Assembly: GCA_020444415.1 (NCBI GenBank)
Contig: JAHLLA010000009.1
Location: forward strand, 47,046-111,045
Direction: 5' to 3'
Source: Bacteroidota bacterium
Lineage (GTDB): Bacteria > Bacteroidota > Bacteroidia > Bacteroidales > F082
DNA length: 64,000 nucleotides
Under the pieces are notes generated by a model that was not told the origin of the DNA, searched no databases, and saw only the letters and a list, made by a program, of their open reading frames with translations. This document shows positions 42,692-51,765 of this stretch, piece after piece. The first letter of the stretch is position 1. Each line of letters begins with the position of its first letter. A program made the position numbers and the translations under genes.

Positions 42692-42697
42692 TGAAAT

Positions 42698-42761
42698 AGA
42701 ACTAAGGCACAAGTTCATCCAACGCACCTGGCTGCGTTTAAACTTGCGCCATTTGGGGGAG
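42698..42761. repeat. Palindromic interspersed repeat, copy B
   Basis: 64 bp, near-identical to copy A in the same orientation, so copies A and B are direct repeats that frame the higBA module. The core is 42706-42750. Confidence 0.75.
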
Positions 42762-42781
42762 CCACTTTGGTAATTAGATAA

Positions 42782-44023
42782 TTATTTTTTAATCTCATTA
42801 AGACTCGATTTACTTGCCACAGTTTCTAGCGGTTCAAGCTTTTTTGGTGCAATCGGGAAACGAGCATTTATATTATTCGAAGTAATATTTCCTTTTCCAT
42901 CTACCTCATCAGCTCTGTTTGCAACTATGTGCCAGGAAAACGATACATTAGAAGTCCCATTCTGTAGTTCTTTAACAGTAAACCCATTTGCTGATTTGTC
43001 CGTTACATAAACACCCTTACAATCTCCTTCAAGTTGGATAAATACCTTTAAAGGGTGGGTATCACTAACATGAATGTTTTTGGACAAAATAGGATCAATC
43101 GTTATTGAAGCTTCTCCATTAATTAATTCTCCCGTACCATAATCTTCAAATAAAATTTCAGGAGCTTCCGGGCAGAACATTATTCTTCCTGTGCTTTTAT
43201 CATCTTTTACAATTGTTGAAACACTTCCTGGTCCAAGTATCTTATAATTTCTTGTACCCCATGGCCCATAAGTATTAATACCAACGTAAGCCCAGTCACC
43301 GTTTGTCTGGTTTCCAGCAAAAAAACCACCGAAATGCCCACCATAACCGGTATAATATGCATTGCTTGTATACCCAGCTATTCGAGCATATGCTCCATCA
43401 TGAGTAGTAACATTTTCATCATAGTCAATCTCAAAATAAGCTGCTATATCATCGTCGGAAGTGGAGCCGCCCCATACAAAACCTACTGTACCAATTCCAC
43501 CAGAACCATTTCCTGTGCCAAGAATGGCACTTTGTTGGTTTCTTAGGCTAATTGTCCAAGTTGAATTATCTGATGCAATTCCCGCTGCGCCAGAAATAGC
43601 AACAACTGAAGAATCATTTGGAGCGTTATGGTGATTAATTCCTCTAATAGCAGTAGATATTGCTTTATTTGCATAACCATATATGCCATCTCCTGATCCA
43701 TTGGCATAACCGTAAAGGCCAGATCCAGAGCCATTTGATAGCCCAAAAACCGCTGCTCCATTCACTGAATAACCATTTATAGCCCAATTATTTCCAGTAG
43801 CCGTTGAAGAAAAAACATCACCAGCTAATGGTGATAGATTGTTCACAGAAACTGCACCAGAGGTCGCATCTATAAAAAGAGGATGATTAGTATTTGAAAC
43901 TTTTACATGTAAAAGAGCGCCTGTAGTAGCATCTGTACCATCATTATTAATAGCCACCTGGGCATTTAGTGAACATGCCAGTAAAATGGCCAATAGTGTG
44001 AGAAGTGTCGTAAATTTTTTCAT
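42782..44023 (-). CDS. Family B secreted protein (B2)
   Basis: 413 residues. Signal peptide ending NAQ, then QVAINNDGTDATTGALLHVKVSNTNHPLFIDATSGAVSVNNLSP, short glycine-rich segments (GLYGYANGSGDGIYGYANKA) and the C-terminal region shared with B1 (FCPEAPEILFEDYGTGELINGEASITIDPILSKNIHVSDTHPLKVFIQLEGDCKGVYVTDKSANGFTVKELQNGTSNVSFSWHIVANRADE). The repeat region is shorter than in B1. No T9SS tail. It follows A2 by 22 nt, repeating the A-B order. Confidence 0.7.
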   Translation of the reverse strand: MKKFTTLLTLLAILLACSLNAQVAINNDGTDATTGALLHVKVSNTNHPLFIDATSGAVSVNNLSPLAGDVFSSTATGNNWAINGYSVNGAAVFGLSNGSGSGLYGYANGSGDGIYGYANKAISTAIRGINHHNAPNDSSVVAISGAAGIASDNSTWTISLRNQQSAILGTGNGSGGIGTVGFVWGGSTSDDDIAAYFEIDYDENVTTHDGAYARIAGYTSNAYYTGYGGHFGGFFAGNQTNGDWAYVGINTYGPWGTRNYKILGPGSVSTIVKDDKSTGRIMFCPEAPEILFEDYGTGELINGEASITIDPILSKNIHVSDTHPLKVFIQLEGDCKGVYVTDKSANGFTVKELQNGTSNVSFSWHIVANRADEVDGKGNITSNNINARFPIAPKKLEPLETVASKSSLNEIKK

Positions 44024-44045
44024 GGTTTTATTCTTTAATCTTTAA

Positions 44046-45674
44046 TTATTTCAATATGAATACTTTTTCGGTGTATATATTTTTATTTGTCTCTACGCTA
44101 ACCACGTAATAACCTGTCCGGCCTGAAACATATATTTTATTCATCGTTTGCTGTGGTAATTCGCCTTGGTGTACTGTTTGTCCCATTAAATTATGAATGG
44201 TAATTTTCTTTAACGTTTCATTTGAATTGTTTAATACATATGCATAATTTCCAAATGCGTACATTTTAATATCCTCATCTCCAATACTTGTTTGGTCTTC
44301 GAAAATAGATGTTGGCCCAAAAAAGTGAATATTAAAGCGATGTTTTACAGCAGAAGGTGAGGCGGTAAATACATATTCATTGTGCCCCGGTGATATGCTA
44401 TACCAGATTTGGGTTTGTAAATCTTCGAGCCATATTTCTATATCTCCATTAAAACTTTCTAATCCTTCAAAGGTAAACGTATATTCAGCATCTTCTCCGC
44501 ATTCAAAGTGGACCGGAACGGAGATCATTACATTCCCTAAATTGTCATCCGGAAGCACATTGACAGCAAGTGTTGAATCATCATCAGCAATACTATAAAT
44601 CATAGTTGCCCCCTCACTGATACTTCGCCATTTTAACGCCTCTATTTCTTCATCATAGTAACTTGTTGCTTCTTCATCAAAGCGAATAGTTAATTGATCT
44701 CTAAAGCCATTATTTCCTCCCTTAACTTTTAGATGCAAGCTGTTTGGTATAAAATCCCTGAAAGGGATATTACTATGCGCTTTTTGTGAATTTTTAAACG
44801 TTACGATATAAGTAGGATGAGTGGGCTCCCACGGTCTTGTATTCACAAAAAATCCTTGTCCTACCTGTATAAATGCTGAGTCTGCGGGATGGCTGGTTCC
44901 AACATATTGAAAATAATTTCCATGATCGTTATTGTAAATATTAAACTTATTAAGGATTTCTCCAGCATTATCAGAATAAAATTTCGTAAAATCAATAGGA
45001 GATGTATATGGGTTTCCAATTAATTCAATGGTATTTCCAACCACATAATGTGTATTAAATGTTATGTCACCTGATTTTGGGTATCCTTCCATCTCTATCG
45101 TTCCAGCACCTGCATCATCATTTGTTAATGCAAGGCCCCACCCTAGAGGCACTTCATAATCATAAGGCCAAATATTAACCCAGGCCTGCCCATTTGATAT
45201 ATCAGCAACACTACCATCCCAAAACCATGCATAGGTATCAAGATAGTACATGTCAAATTGCTGTAATCTGACAGAGTTTATATAAAGAGGATTAATATCT
45301 TGCACAGTTGCACTAACGCAATGCATAAAATAGCTGCCTGCACTTCCTGTAATATATGACTGTACTTTAGCACTTCCATTACCTGTATGACTAACATTTC
45401 CATATACAATATAAGAGCCAGTTCCTGAACTATTTGATTCGACCAGCAAACCTCCTGATTGAGTGTTAAGACTTAGATTACCATTAGTAGTTACAAAAGC
45501 ATCTGCTTTAATAGTTAACCCATCTGTATAGGAAGATGTAAGATAACCATCCATAATCAAATAAGTATCAGCATGTACAATGACATGCGAGCCGGAAATA
45601 TTCATTCCAAATTGGCCCATGGATAATAAAGGTATGAACATCCACAGGAGAAGAAAAGTATAAAGTTTTTTCAT
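44046..45674 (-). CDS. Family A secreted protein with T9SS sorting domain (A2)
   Basis: With the start at MKKLYTFLLLWMFIPLLSMGQ the protein is 542 residues: signal peptide, N-terminal beta module like A1 (YLIMDGYLTSS..., NPYTSPIDFTKF, VGQGFFVNT), middle module (SLHLKVKGGNNGFRDQLTIRF ... IWLEDLQTQIWYSISPGHNEYVFTASPSAVKHRFNIHFFGPTSI) and T9SS type A tail ending IYTEKVFILK. The longer in-frame version (to 45776) starts upstream of the promoter found here, so it is not used. Cotranscribed with B2. Confidence 0.85.
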   Translation of the reverse strand: MKKLYTFLLLWMFIPLLSMGQFGMNISGSHVIVHADTYLIMDGYLTSSYTDGLTIKADAFVTTNGNLSLNTQSGGLLVESNSSGTGSYIVYGNVSHTGNGSAKVQSYITGSAGSYFMHCVSATVQDINPLYINSVRLQQFDMYYLDTYAWFWDGSVADISNGQAWVNIWPYDYEVPLGWGLALTNDDAGAGTIEMEGYPKSGDITFNTHYVVGNTIELIGNPYTSPIDFTKFYSDNAGEILNKFNIYNNDHGNYFQYVGTSHPADSAFIQVGQGFFVNTRPWEPTHPTYIVTFKNSQKAHSNIPFRDFIPNSLHLKVKGGNNGFRDQLTIRFDEEATSYYDEEIEALKWRSISEGATMIYSIADDDSTLAVNVLPDDNLGNVMISVPVHFECGEDAEYTFTFEGLESFNGDIEIWLEDLQTQIWYSISPGHNEYVFTASPSAVKHRFNIHFFGPTSIFEDQTSIGDEDIKMYAFGNYAYVLNNSNETLKKITIHNLMGQTVHQGELPQQTMNKIYVSGRTGYYVVSVETNKNIYTEKVFILK

Positions 45675-45751
45675 AGCTAAAGCCTTAGTTTTCTTTAAAA
45701 ACCTTCCTTGCCTGCTTTCAGAATTGGGGGGATACACACTGCTTGTAAATA

Positions 45752-45782
45752 CAAAATTAACCAAAAATCGTTTCATGTCAAG
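45752..45782 (-). promoter_or_regulatory. Promoter of A2-B2
   Basis: On the minus strand CTTG (45782-45779), a 19-nt spacer and TAATTTTG (45759-45752) fit the promoter consensus. This places the transcription start downstream of the upstream ATG at 45776 and supports the start at 45674. Confidence 0.6.
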
Positions 45783-45926
45783 TAGTACCTTGTTTGGTAA
45801 CCGTTATTTATGCTTTCAATCAATTCATTTTATGTTTTCAAAATCAATGTGTTACCGCTTTTTAATTAATGCAAAGGTGCAGTTCGTCAACCACACCTTT
45901 GCAACTTTCAAGTCAGAGGAATTGAC

Positions 45927-46727
45927 CTAAAAATTCTTTAAAAATATTTTTTTCGTGTATACATGTTGATCTGCCATCAGCCGGATAATATAATAACCGG
46001 CAGGCCCATTCACACTAACTTTCATTATATGTTGAGACGTGCAATGCATAGTATGTTGTACCTGCTGCCCGTGCATATTGCATACCTGGATGCCAGGTGT
46101 TGTTTCGGGCTGCACGTTTTTTATGTAAATGGTTTTTCCGGCCGAATATACCTGAATAGGTTCATATAAATCTGACACCTCCCCAGCACCCGTAATAGCG
46201 GTGGGATCGAGAATGTGAATGTTAAATCTGTCTGCGGGATCATCAGGGTTTCCGTTGAAAGCATAATCACTGTTATCAGGTGTTAACCTGAGCCATCCTT
46301 CTCCTGTGACCTGGTCTTCAAGCCAAATTTCAACAGATTCATCAAAGGTATCAAACTCGCTGAAAGTCAGCAGGTATGCGCCTCCACCATAACCACATAC
46401 AAACTGCATGGGAATGGTGTTTAAATTGTTATGTAAGTCTTCCAATGGCAGGTTGTTAATCGCCAGATGGGTATTGTCTGACGCGACGGTCCATATCATG
46501 GTTGCTTCTGGGTCAATGCTATACCATTTGATGGCATCAATGGCCTGATCATAAGCGGTGGTGGCTCCTTCGGCAAAATGGATATAGGCCTCGTCTTCGA
46601 AACCCTGAGTCCCGCCTTCTACTTCAATCTTTAGCAGGTCGGTAGAGGCATCCCTGTTCATCAACTGGCCAGAGGTAAAAAATAAACTGACCACGGTGAA
46701 CATCACTAGTGTAATTATTGCTTTCAT
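45927..46727 (-). CDS. Short family A secreted protein with T9SS sorting domain (A4)
   Basis: 266 residues: signal peptide (MKAIITLVMFTVVSLFFTSGQ), the middle module (about 30-180: LLKIEVEGGTQGFEDEAYIHFAEGATTAYDQAIDAIKWYSIDPEATMIWTVASD ... IWLEDQVTGEGWLRLTPDNSDYAFNG ... NIHILDPTAI) and a T9SS type A tail (about 190-266). No N-terminal beta module, like A3. The gap to A5 is 98 nt without a recognisable promoter, so A5 and A4 may share a transcript. Confidence 0.78.
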   Translation of the reverse strand: MKAIITLVMFTVVSLFFTSGQLMNRDASTDLLKIEVEGGTQGFEDEAYIHFAEGATTAYDQAIDAIKWYSIDPEATMIWTVASDNTHLAINNLPLEDLHNNLNTIPMQFVCGYGGGAYLLTFSEFDTFDESVEIWLEDQVTGEGWLRLTPDNSDYAFNGNPDDPADRFNIHILDPTAITGAGEVSDLYEPIQVYSAGKTIYIKNVQPETTPGIQVCNMHGQQVQHTMHCTSQHIMKVSVNGPAGYYIIRLMADQHVYTKKIFLKNF

Positions 46728-46825
46728 TTCCCCATTTTTAATTAATATTAAAATGAGCTTGAAAGCTTGTGCTTCATAAATTGTTGTGCTTCGTTAGTTG
46801 TTGTTTCAATATATGTTGTTCAGTT

Positions 46826-48871
46826 TTATTCTTTATTTATAAATACTTTTTCAGATACCCATGATTGATCCGTTCTTACCTGGACAATATAAAATCCAGT
46901 TCTTTCTTTCAATCTTATCTCGTTTAAATTACTTCTGTGGGCGTTGTTTCTGTATATTTCTTGTCCGAGGGTATTGTATATGGCTACCTCTTGTAAAACT
47001 TCATCCGTATTGTTCTTAATGTAGATTACTTCGTTTGAAGTGTAAATATGAAACGGTTTTTCTTGTTGAATTGCGTCTGCTTCAAATATGCTGGTAGGAC
47101 CGACAAAATGCAGTAAAAATCGTTCTTTATCATCTTCGGGTGATCCATTGAATGTGACAGTCGGGTTTGTTTCAGAAACAGAATTCCAGATACCTGTTTG
47201 CAAATCTTCAATCCATATGGAAGTGGCATATTCAAAAGTTTCCATACCGCTGAAATCAAAGGTGTATTCCGCATCATAGCCGCATTCAAAATGAATAGGA
47301 ATACTGGTCATTGCATCGTTTAACCTTGCTGTTGGCAACGCATTAACTGATAGTTCACTTCCGTCATCAGCAATACTTCTGATCATGGTGGCGTCCATCC
47401 CGAAGCTATTCCATTTTTTAACTTCCAGGTTTTCATCATATACATCAGTGGCATCTTCGTTAAAACGGATGGTCAACTCATCGGAATAACCCCCTGAACC
47501 TCCGTTTACATTCATTTTCAGTATGTTAAATTGCGCATCACGGAAAGCTTCATTGCTATGGGAACGAATAGATGGCGAAAAGATAAGGTTGCCGCCACTA
47601 TCATGTACTTCTACAAAAAAGCCCTGGCCCACCTGAATCATACCATTGCTAGCGCCTTGCGCACCACCATAATAATTACCCGTGGAAGCATCATAGATCC
47701 AGTAATGGCCTTTGATTACTTCCGAATTGTTTCCGTAGTTGTATAAGTCATCGAAACTAATGGCTGCCGAAAATGGATTGCTCACCAATTCAAGGTTGTT
47801 GTTAGGATGTGGTCTTACATTGTAGCTGACTTCCTCTGATATTAATGTGCCCACCATATCCATAATGCTTGAACCGGCTACCCAGTTGGCTACGGCTATA
47901 CCATTGCCCGAAGGTACATTGTAATCTAAAGGCTGCACGTGAATCCATGGATATAGCTGGTGGTTTGTGGTATCTGTAAGTGCATTCCATTCATAATGGT
48001 TTGTAGTTAAGTCATCCATTGTAAACTGCTGCAGCCGCACGCCGGAAATTGTACCACTTCTGTATGACGAAGTGCTGTCGAGCAATGTGGGTCCTAAAAA
48101 GTGCATAAAATAACTCCCCACTGTACTAGAAAGGTAGGTTTCTACTTTGGCGCCTGCGTATGAAGTGAAATTAAGTTCGCCATTATTGATAAAGGAACCA
48201 ACCCCGGTCTCATTTGCTTTGATGATCAGACCTTGTTCAGAAAGTATATTCGTTTGACCGTTGACAGTTACTTTCCCTATGGTGGAAAGTCCTTCGGTAG
48301 AGGTAATATTTAAATCATTGTTAACAAGAAGTATTGAACGCGTATGGTTCAGTGAAATCTGCCCATCAAGATAGAGATTGCCAGTGCCCGGATTTTCACC
48401 ACCAACTTCAACAGTTGCGTATTGGGCCATAGAAAGTATTCCCGCCTCTCCGGATTCGCTCTGCACTTCGAAATTTCCGTATACTTCCAAAACGATTTGC
48501 AGTTCATCTTCAGGGCTTTCCCAATGGATGGCGCCGCCGGGTTTTATCTTTAGGCTGAAGCAGTGTGCCGTATTTTCAAAGTCAGGGTAAGAAGGATATT
48601 TTGGATAATGAATTCTTCCGGCAGGAATAATGCAATGATCCTGTTCACCGGGAAAAGTCAAGGTGGCTTCCCATATTCCATTGTCTGTTTCGGGGTCGAT
48701 ATCGCTATCTGATTCGGGAATCCAAATTTCCCAATTGTCAGCAGCGTTCCAGCTAAAAGCATCATGTCCTCCTCCTGAAGCGCCACCAATCCAACGATAG
48801 TGTAGCCTCTCCTGAGAAAAAGAAACACAGGCAATTAAAATGATTAGAAAAAGTATTCCCCCTTTTTTCAC
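46826..48871 (-). CDS. Long family A secreted protein with T9SS sorting domain (A5)
   Basis: 681 residues. Signal peptide (MKKGGILFLIILIACVSFS), an extra N-terminal beta-rich region of about 150 residues (GGASGGGHDAFSWNAADNWEIWIPES), the N-terminal beta module shared with A1/A2 (LSSTVGSYFMHFLGPTLLDS ... NPFSAAISFDDL ... VGQGFFVEV), the middle module (ILKMNVNGGSGGYSDELTIRFNEDATDVYDENLEVKKWNS) and the T9SS type A tail ending WVSEKVFINKE. The largest member. It has a strong promoter with a long leader. Confidence 0.85.
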   Translation of the reverse strand: MKKGGILFLIILIACVSFSQERLHYRWIGGASGGGHDAFSWNAADNWEIWIPESDSDIDPETDNGIWEATLTFPGEQDHCIIPAGRIHYPKYPSYPDFENTAHCFSLKIKPGGAIHWESPEDELQIVLEVYGNFEVQSESGEAGILSMAQYATVEVGGENPGTGNLYLDGQISLNHTRSILLVNNDLNITSTEGLSTIGKVTVNGQTNILSEQGLIIKANETGVGSFINNGELNFTSYAGAKVETYLSSTVGSYFMHFLGPTLLDSTSSYRSGTISGVRLQQFTMDDLTTNHYEWNALTDTTNHQLYPWIHVQPLDYNVPSGNGIAVANWVAGSSIMDMVGTLISEEVSYNVRPHPNNNLELVSNPFSAAISFDDLYNYGNNSEVIKGHYWIYDASTGNYYGGAQGASNGMIQVGQGFFVEVHDSGGNLIFSPSIRSHSNEAFRDAQFNILKMNVNGGSGGYSDELTIRFNEDATDVYDENLEVKKWNSFGMDATMIRSIADDGSELSVNALPTARLNDAMTSIPIHFECGYDAEYTFDFSGMETFEYATSIWIEDLQTGIWNSVSETNPTVTFNGSPEDDKERFLLHFVGPTSIFEADAIQQEKPFHIYTSNEVIYIKNNTDEVLQEVAIYNTLGQEIYRNNAHRSNLNEIRLKERTGFYIVQVRTDQSWVSEKVFINKE

Positions 48872-49230
48872 GACTGTAGTGTTACATTTATTTTACAGCT
48901 TGGAGTAAGGCAGGTTTAATGTCGACGCATTAAAAATGCATTACAAACCAATAAAAGGCCTGGATGAATGGAATTCAGAATTGGAATATTATAAACTACC
49001 TGAGAAGTAAGCAATTCATAAATTGGTTTTAGTAAATCACCTGAAGTGTCGGAAACTCATAATTGGGTAGGAATTCCGCTCTGCTTGTAAAGCTCATAAA
49101 AGAGCAAGCGGACCACAAATATAAGACAAATAATAGAAAAGTCAAGAATTTTACTTCTTTTTTGAGCTGCGAAATTTAAATTTCATAGATTTACCATTGA
49201 AAAAATAACCCCACATTATACTGAGTCAAT
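48872..49230. other. Intergenic region with the A5 promoter
   Basis: 359 nt between the divergent A5 and zinc-transporter genes. It contains the A5 promoter at 49116-49146 and an interrupted hairpin near 49082-49109 (GCTTG...GCTC...GAGC...AAGC). The leader of A5 would be about 240 nt. Confidence 0.6.
49116..49146 (-). promoter_or_regulatory. Promoter of A5
   Basis: On the minus strand CTTG (49146-49143), a 19-nt spacer and TATATTTG (49123-49116) match the Bacteroidota consensus. The same spacing and box are used by A1. Confidence 0.65.
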
Positions 49231-50040
49231 ATGGATTTCGAAACAATAGCATTTGCTTTTGGTCTTACTTTATTTGCCGGATTATCAACTGGTATTGGCA
49301 GCGCGATAGCTTTCTTCGCTAAAAAAACGAATACCGGCTTTCTTTCAGTGGCATTGGGTTTTTCGGCAGGTGTGATGATCTATGTGTCGTTTGTGGAGAT
49401 CATGGTAAAGGCCCGGGATGAAATAATTACAGTAGTTGGAGATACACAGGGCTACTGGTTAACTGCTGCCGGTTTTTTTGGTGGTATCCTTTTTATTGCC
49501 ATCATCGATAAGCTTATTCCTTCTGCTGAAAATCCACATGAAATGCACAAGGTAGAAGAAATGCAGGATGTGGAAGCGAAGAAATCGAAAAAATTGATGC
49601 GCATGGGCCTATTTACCGCTCTTGCAATTGCCATTCATAATTTTCCGGAAGGACTGGCCACATTTACTGCTGCTCTAACTGACCCAACTCTTGGGATTGC
49701 TATCGCTGTAGCTATTGCGATCCATAATATTCCGGAAGGGATTGCTGTTTCGGTACCCGTTTTCTATGCCACAGGAAGCAAAAGGAAAGCTTTCTGGTTG
49801 TCATTTTTATCAGGACTGGCGGAGCCCGTGGGTGCAATTATCGGATATTTAATTTTAATGCCTTTTCTCAGCCCCGTGGTTTTCGGATTGCTCTTCGCGA
49901 GCGTTGCCGGTATTATGGTATTTATTTCGCTGGATGAACTGTTACCCGCTGCTGAAGAATATGGTGAACACCACCTTTCTATTTACGGAATGATTGCCGG
50001 TATGGCTGTGATGGCGCTGAGTTTATTATTATTCCTGTAA
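49231..50040 (+). CDS. zupT: ZIP-family zinc transporter
   Basis: 269 residues with eight hydrophobic membrane segments. The two ZIP metal motifs are intact: [10 protein letters not shown] and [18 protein letters not shown], together with the [15 protein letters not shown] segment. A charged cytoplasmic loop ([20 protein letters not shown]) sits between helices 3 and 4. It resembles ZupT-type importers for zinc and related divalent metals. Single gene. Confidence 0.9.
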   Translation: MDFETIAFAFGLTLFAGLSTGIGSAIAFFAKKTNTGFLSVALGFSAGVMIYVSFVEIMVKARDEIITVVGDTQGYWLTAAGFFGGILFIAIIDKLIPSAENPHEMHKVEEMQDVEAKKSKKLMRMGLFTALAIAIHNFPEGLATFTAALTDPTLGIAIAVAIAIHNIPEGIAVSVPVFYATGSKRKAFWLSFLSGLAEPVGAIIGYLILMPFLSPVVFGLLFASVAGIMVFISLDELLPAAEEYGEHHLSIYGMIAGMAVMALSLLLFL

Positions 50041-50042
50041 AT

Positions 50043-50072
50043 AAAAAACCCCGCTTCTCTTAGAAACGGGGT
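50043..50072 (-). terminator. Terminator of the hsp20 gene
   Basis: ACCCCG (50048-50053) and CGGGGT (50067-50072) form a 6-bp stem with a 13-nt loop, and on the minus strand TTTTTTATT follows. It lies 22 nt past the hsp20 stop. Confidence 0.65.
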
Positions 50073-50094
50073 CAATGAAAACTTTACAATTCAA

Positions 50095-50508
50095 TTATGC
50101 AACCTTGATTTCACGGGTTAGTTTCGTTTTTTCGTCTTTCGGTATTGAGATGTTCAAAATACCATCGTTATAATCCGCTTTGATTTTGTCGGCAACAATG
50201 TTTTTGGGCAAGGTGAATGACCTGCTGAAACTGTTGCAACCAAATTCCCGGCGGGTGTAGTTCGTTTTCGTTTCTTCATTTTCTTCTTTTATTTCTGAAG
50301 AAATGGTGAGCATTTGGTTTTCAAGATTGATCTTAAAATCATCTTTTTTCATGCCCGGAACTGCAAATTCCAATAAAAACTGCTTTTCGTCTTCCTGAAT
50401 GTTCACTGCAGGCACGTTGCAATTACGTTTGTAATTTGAAAAATCATCATCCATGGCATTCAATAAACCGCTGTAGAATGGGTGTCTGTTAAATCTTACT
50501 AAGTTCAT
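50095..50508 (-). CDS. Small heat-shock protein, Hsp20/alpha-crystallin family
   Basis: 137 residues with an alpha-crystallin domain: NIQEDEKQFLLEFAVPGMKKDDFKINLENQMLTISSEIKEE ... FSRSFTLPKNIVADKIKADYNDGILNISIPKDEK, including the conserved ADYNDGILNISIPK loop. An ATP-independent holdase protecting unfolding proteins. Single-gene unit with a 5' leader of about 200 nt. Confidence 0.92.
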   Translation of the reverse strand: MNLVRFNRHPFYSGLLNAMDDDFSNYKRNCNVPAVNIQEDEKQFLLEFAVPGMKKDDFKINLENQMLTISSEIKEENEETKTNYTRREFGCNSFSRSFTLPKNIVADKIKADYNDGILNISIPKDEKTKLTREIKVA

Positions 50509-50685
50509 TTTTTATCTCCTTTAATTTTAATTATTTCATGATTAACTTGATTCGATGTTTTCAAGATCCATTCCATTCCATATTACTAGTTCAGATTACG
50601 CCAATATGGCAGTAGTCGGTTTTAAATCAGGACAATATGGCCGATTAGTTAAATAGAATTTCATTTATCGTGCCTATTGTTTTCG

Positions 50686-50693
50686 TATCTTTG
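50686..50693 (+). promoter_or_regulatory. Promoter -7 box of the LPG-synthase-like gene
   Basis: TATCTTTG fits TAnnTTTG, 20 nt before the TTG start codon at 50713. A short leader follows. Confidence 0.45.
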
Positions 50694-50712
50694 TGCTCCT
50701 TAAAACCTTGTT

Positions 50713-51762
50713 TTGGATAAAGTTGTAAACAGTTTACGCGCCAACAGAATACTCTGGCCCATTCTTATCGGATTGGGTGTGAGCGGTTATATGTTATACA
50801 ACAAATTCGACGCTGATACCTTTTCATTTCTTGAGCTGAGCTGGCATGTCGTTTTATTTGTCTTTCTGGCCTTTCTGATGATGTTTGTGCGGGATGTGGC
50901 TTATATTTATCGCTTGATGGTGTTAACGGATTTCAGTTTAAGCTGGAAGCAGGCGTTCAATGTGATTTTACTATGGGAATTCAGTTCGGCTATTTCACCA
51001 TCGGTTGTTGGTGGTACTGGTCCTGCGATTTTCTTTTTGTATAAAGAAGGCTTGAGCGGTGGTAGTAGTACGGCTGTTGTCCTCACAGCCATTTTTCTCG
51101 ATGAAATGTTCTTCGTAATATCTGTTCCGATTGTCTATTTTGTATTCGGGATGGATATTTTTCCACCTGATTCATTGAATTACAGCACCATTTTATCTGT
51201 TTTTTACACAGGATATTTGATCATACTTGTGTATACCCTGTTTCTTGCATATGCTTTATTCATTAATCCGCATATGTTCAAATCGTTCATATCATGGGTG
51301 TTTTTATTTCCGATTTTGGTGCGATGGAGAACAAGGGCTCGAAAATCGGCCAACCAGCTTATCCAAACATCCCGGGTGATCAGGAGTAAACCTTTTTCAT
51401 ACTGGGCAAAGAGTTTTACGGCAACCATTTTTTCCTGGACCGGCAGGTATTGGGTGGTTAATTTTCTCCTGATAGCATTTATGGAGGACAGGTATTCATT
51501 GGTGGATCAATTTTTGATTTACGGAAGGCAATTGAGCATGTGGATCATACTACTCATCAGCCCAACACCGGGCGGAAGTGGTGTGGCTGAATTTATATTT
51601 TCTGATTTCCTGGGCGACTTTATCACAAATGAATCATGGTATGCGCCCCTGGCTTTCTTTTGGAGAGTGATTTCGTACTATCCATATTTATTTATCGGTG
51701 CCATCATATTGCCTATATGGCTTAAAAAGGTATTCTCCAATAAGTATAAGGAAATTAAATAA
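50713..51762 (+). CDS. Lysylphosphatidylglycerol-synthase-like membrane protein (UPF0104)
   Basis: 349 residues, starting at TTG (MDKVVNSLRANRILWPILIGLGVSGYMLYNKFD), with about eight membrane helices. The pattern FSSAISPSVVGGTGPAIFFLYKEG ... ISPTPGGSGVAEFIFSDF matches the integral-membrane half of lysylphosphatidylglycerol synthases and the flippase-like UPF0104 proteins; the tRNA-dependent synthase half is missing. It probably handles lipids or glycolipids. Convergent with the glutamine synthetase gene, 3 nt apart. Confidence 0.8.
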   Translation: MDKVVNSLRANRILWPILIGLGVSGYMLYNKFDADTFSFLELSWHVVLFVFLAFLMMFVRDVAYIYRLMVLTDFSLSWKQAFNVILLWEFSSAISPSVVGGTGPAIFFLYKEGLSGGSSTAVVLTAIFLDEMFFVISVPIVYFVFGMDIFPPDSLNYSTILSVFYTGYLIILVYTLFLAYALFINPHMFKSFISWVFLFPILVRWRTRARKSANQLIQTSRVIRSKPFSYWAKSFTATIFSWTGRYWVVNFLLIAFMEDRYSLVDQFLIYGRQLSMWIILLISPTPGGSGVAEFIFSDFLGDFITNESWYAPLAFFWRVISYYPYLFIGAIILPIWLKKVFSNKYKEIK

Positions 51763-51765
51763 TTT

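Noticed and set aside
34486..48871. Polysaccharide utilisation locus (SusC/SusD)
   Set aside because: No TonB-dependent receptor or SusD-like lipoprotein is seen among the genes; the only T9SS proteins are peptidases and families A and B.
48872..49230. Possible small RNA between A5 and the zinc transporter
   Set aside because: The interrupted hairpin near 49082-49109 lies within the A5 leader rather than in an independent transcription unit, and no terminator follows.
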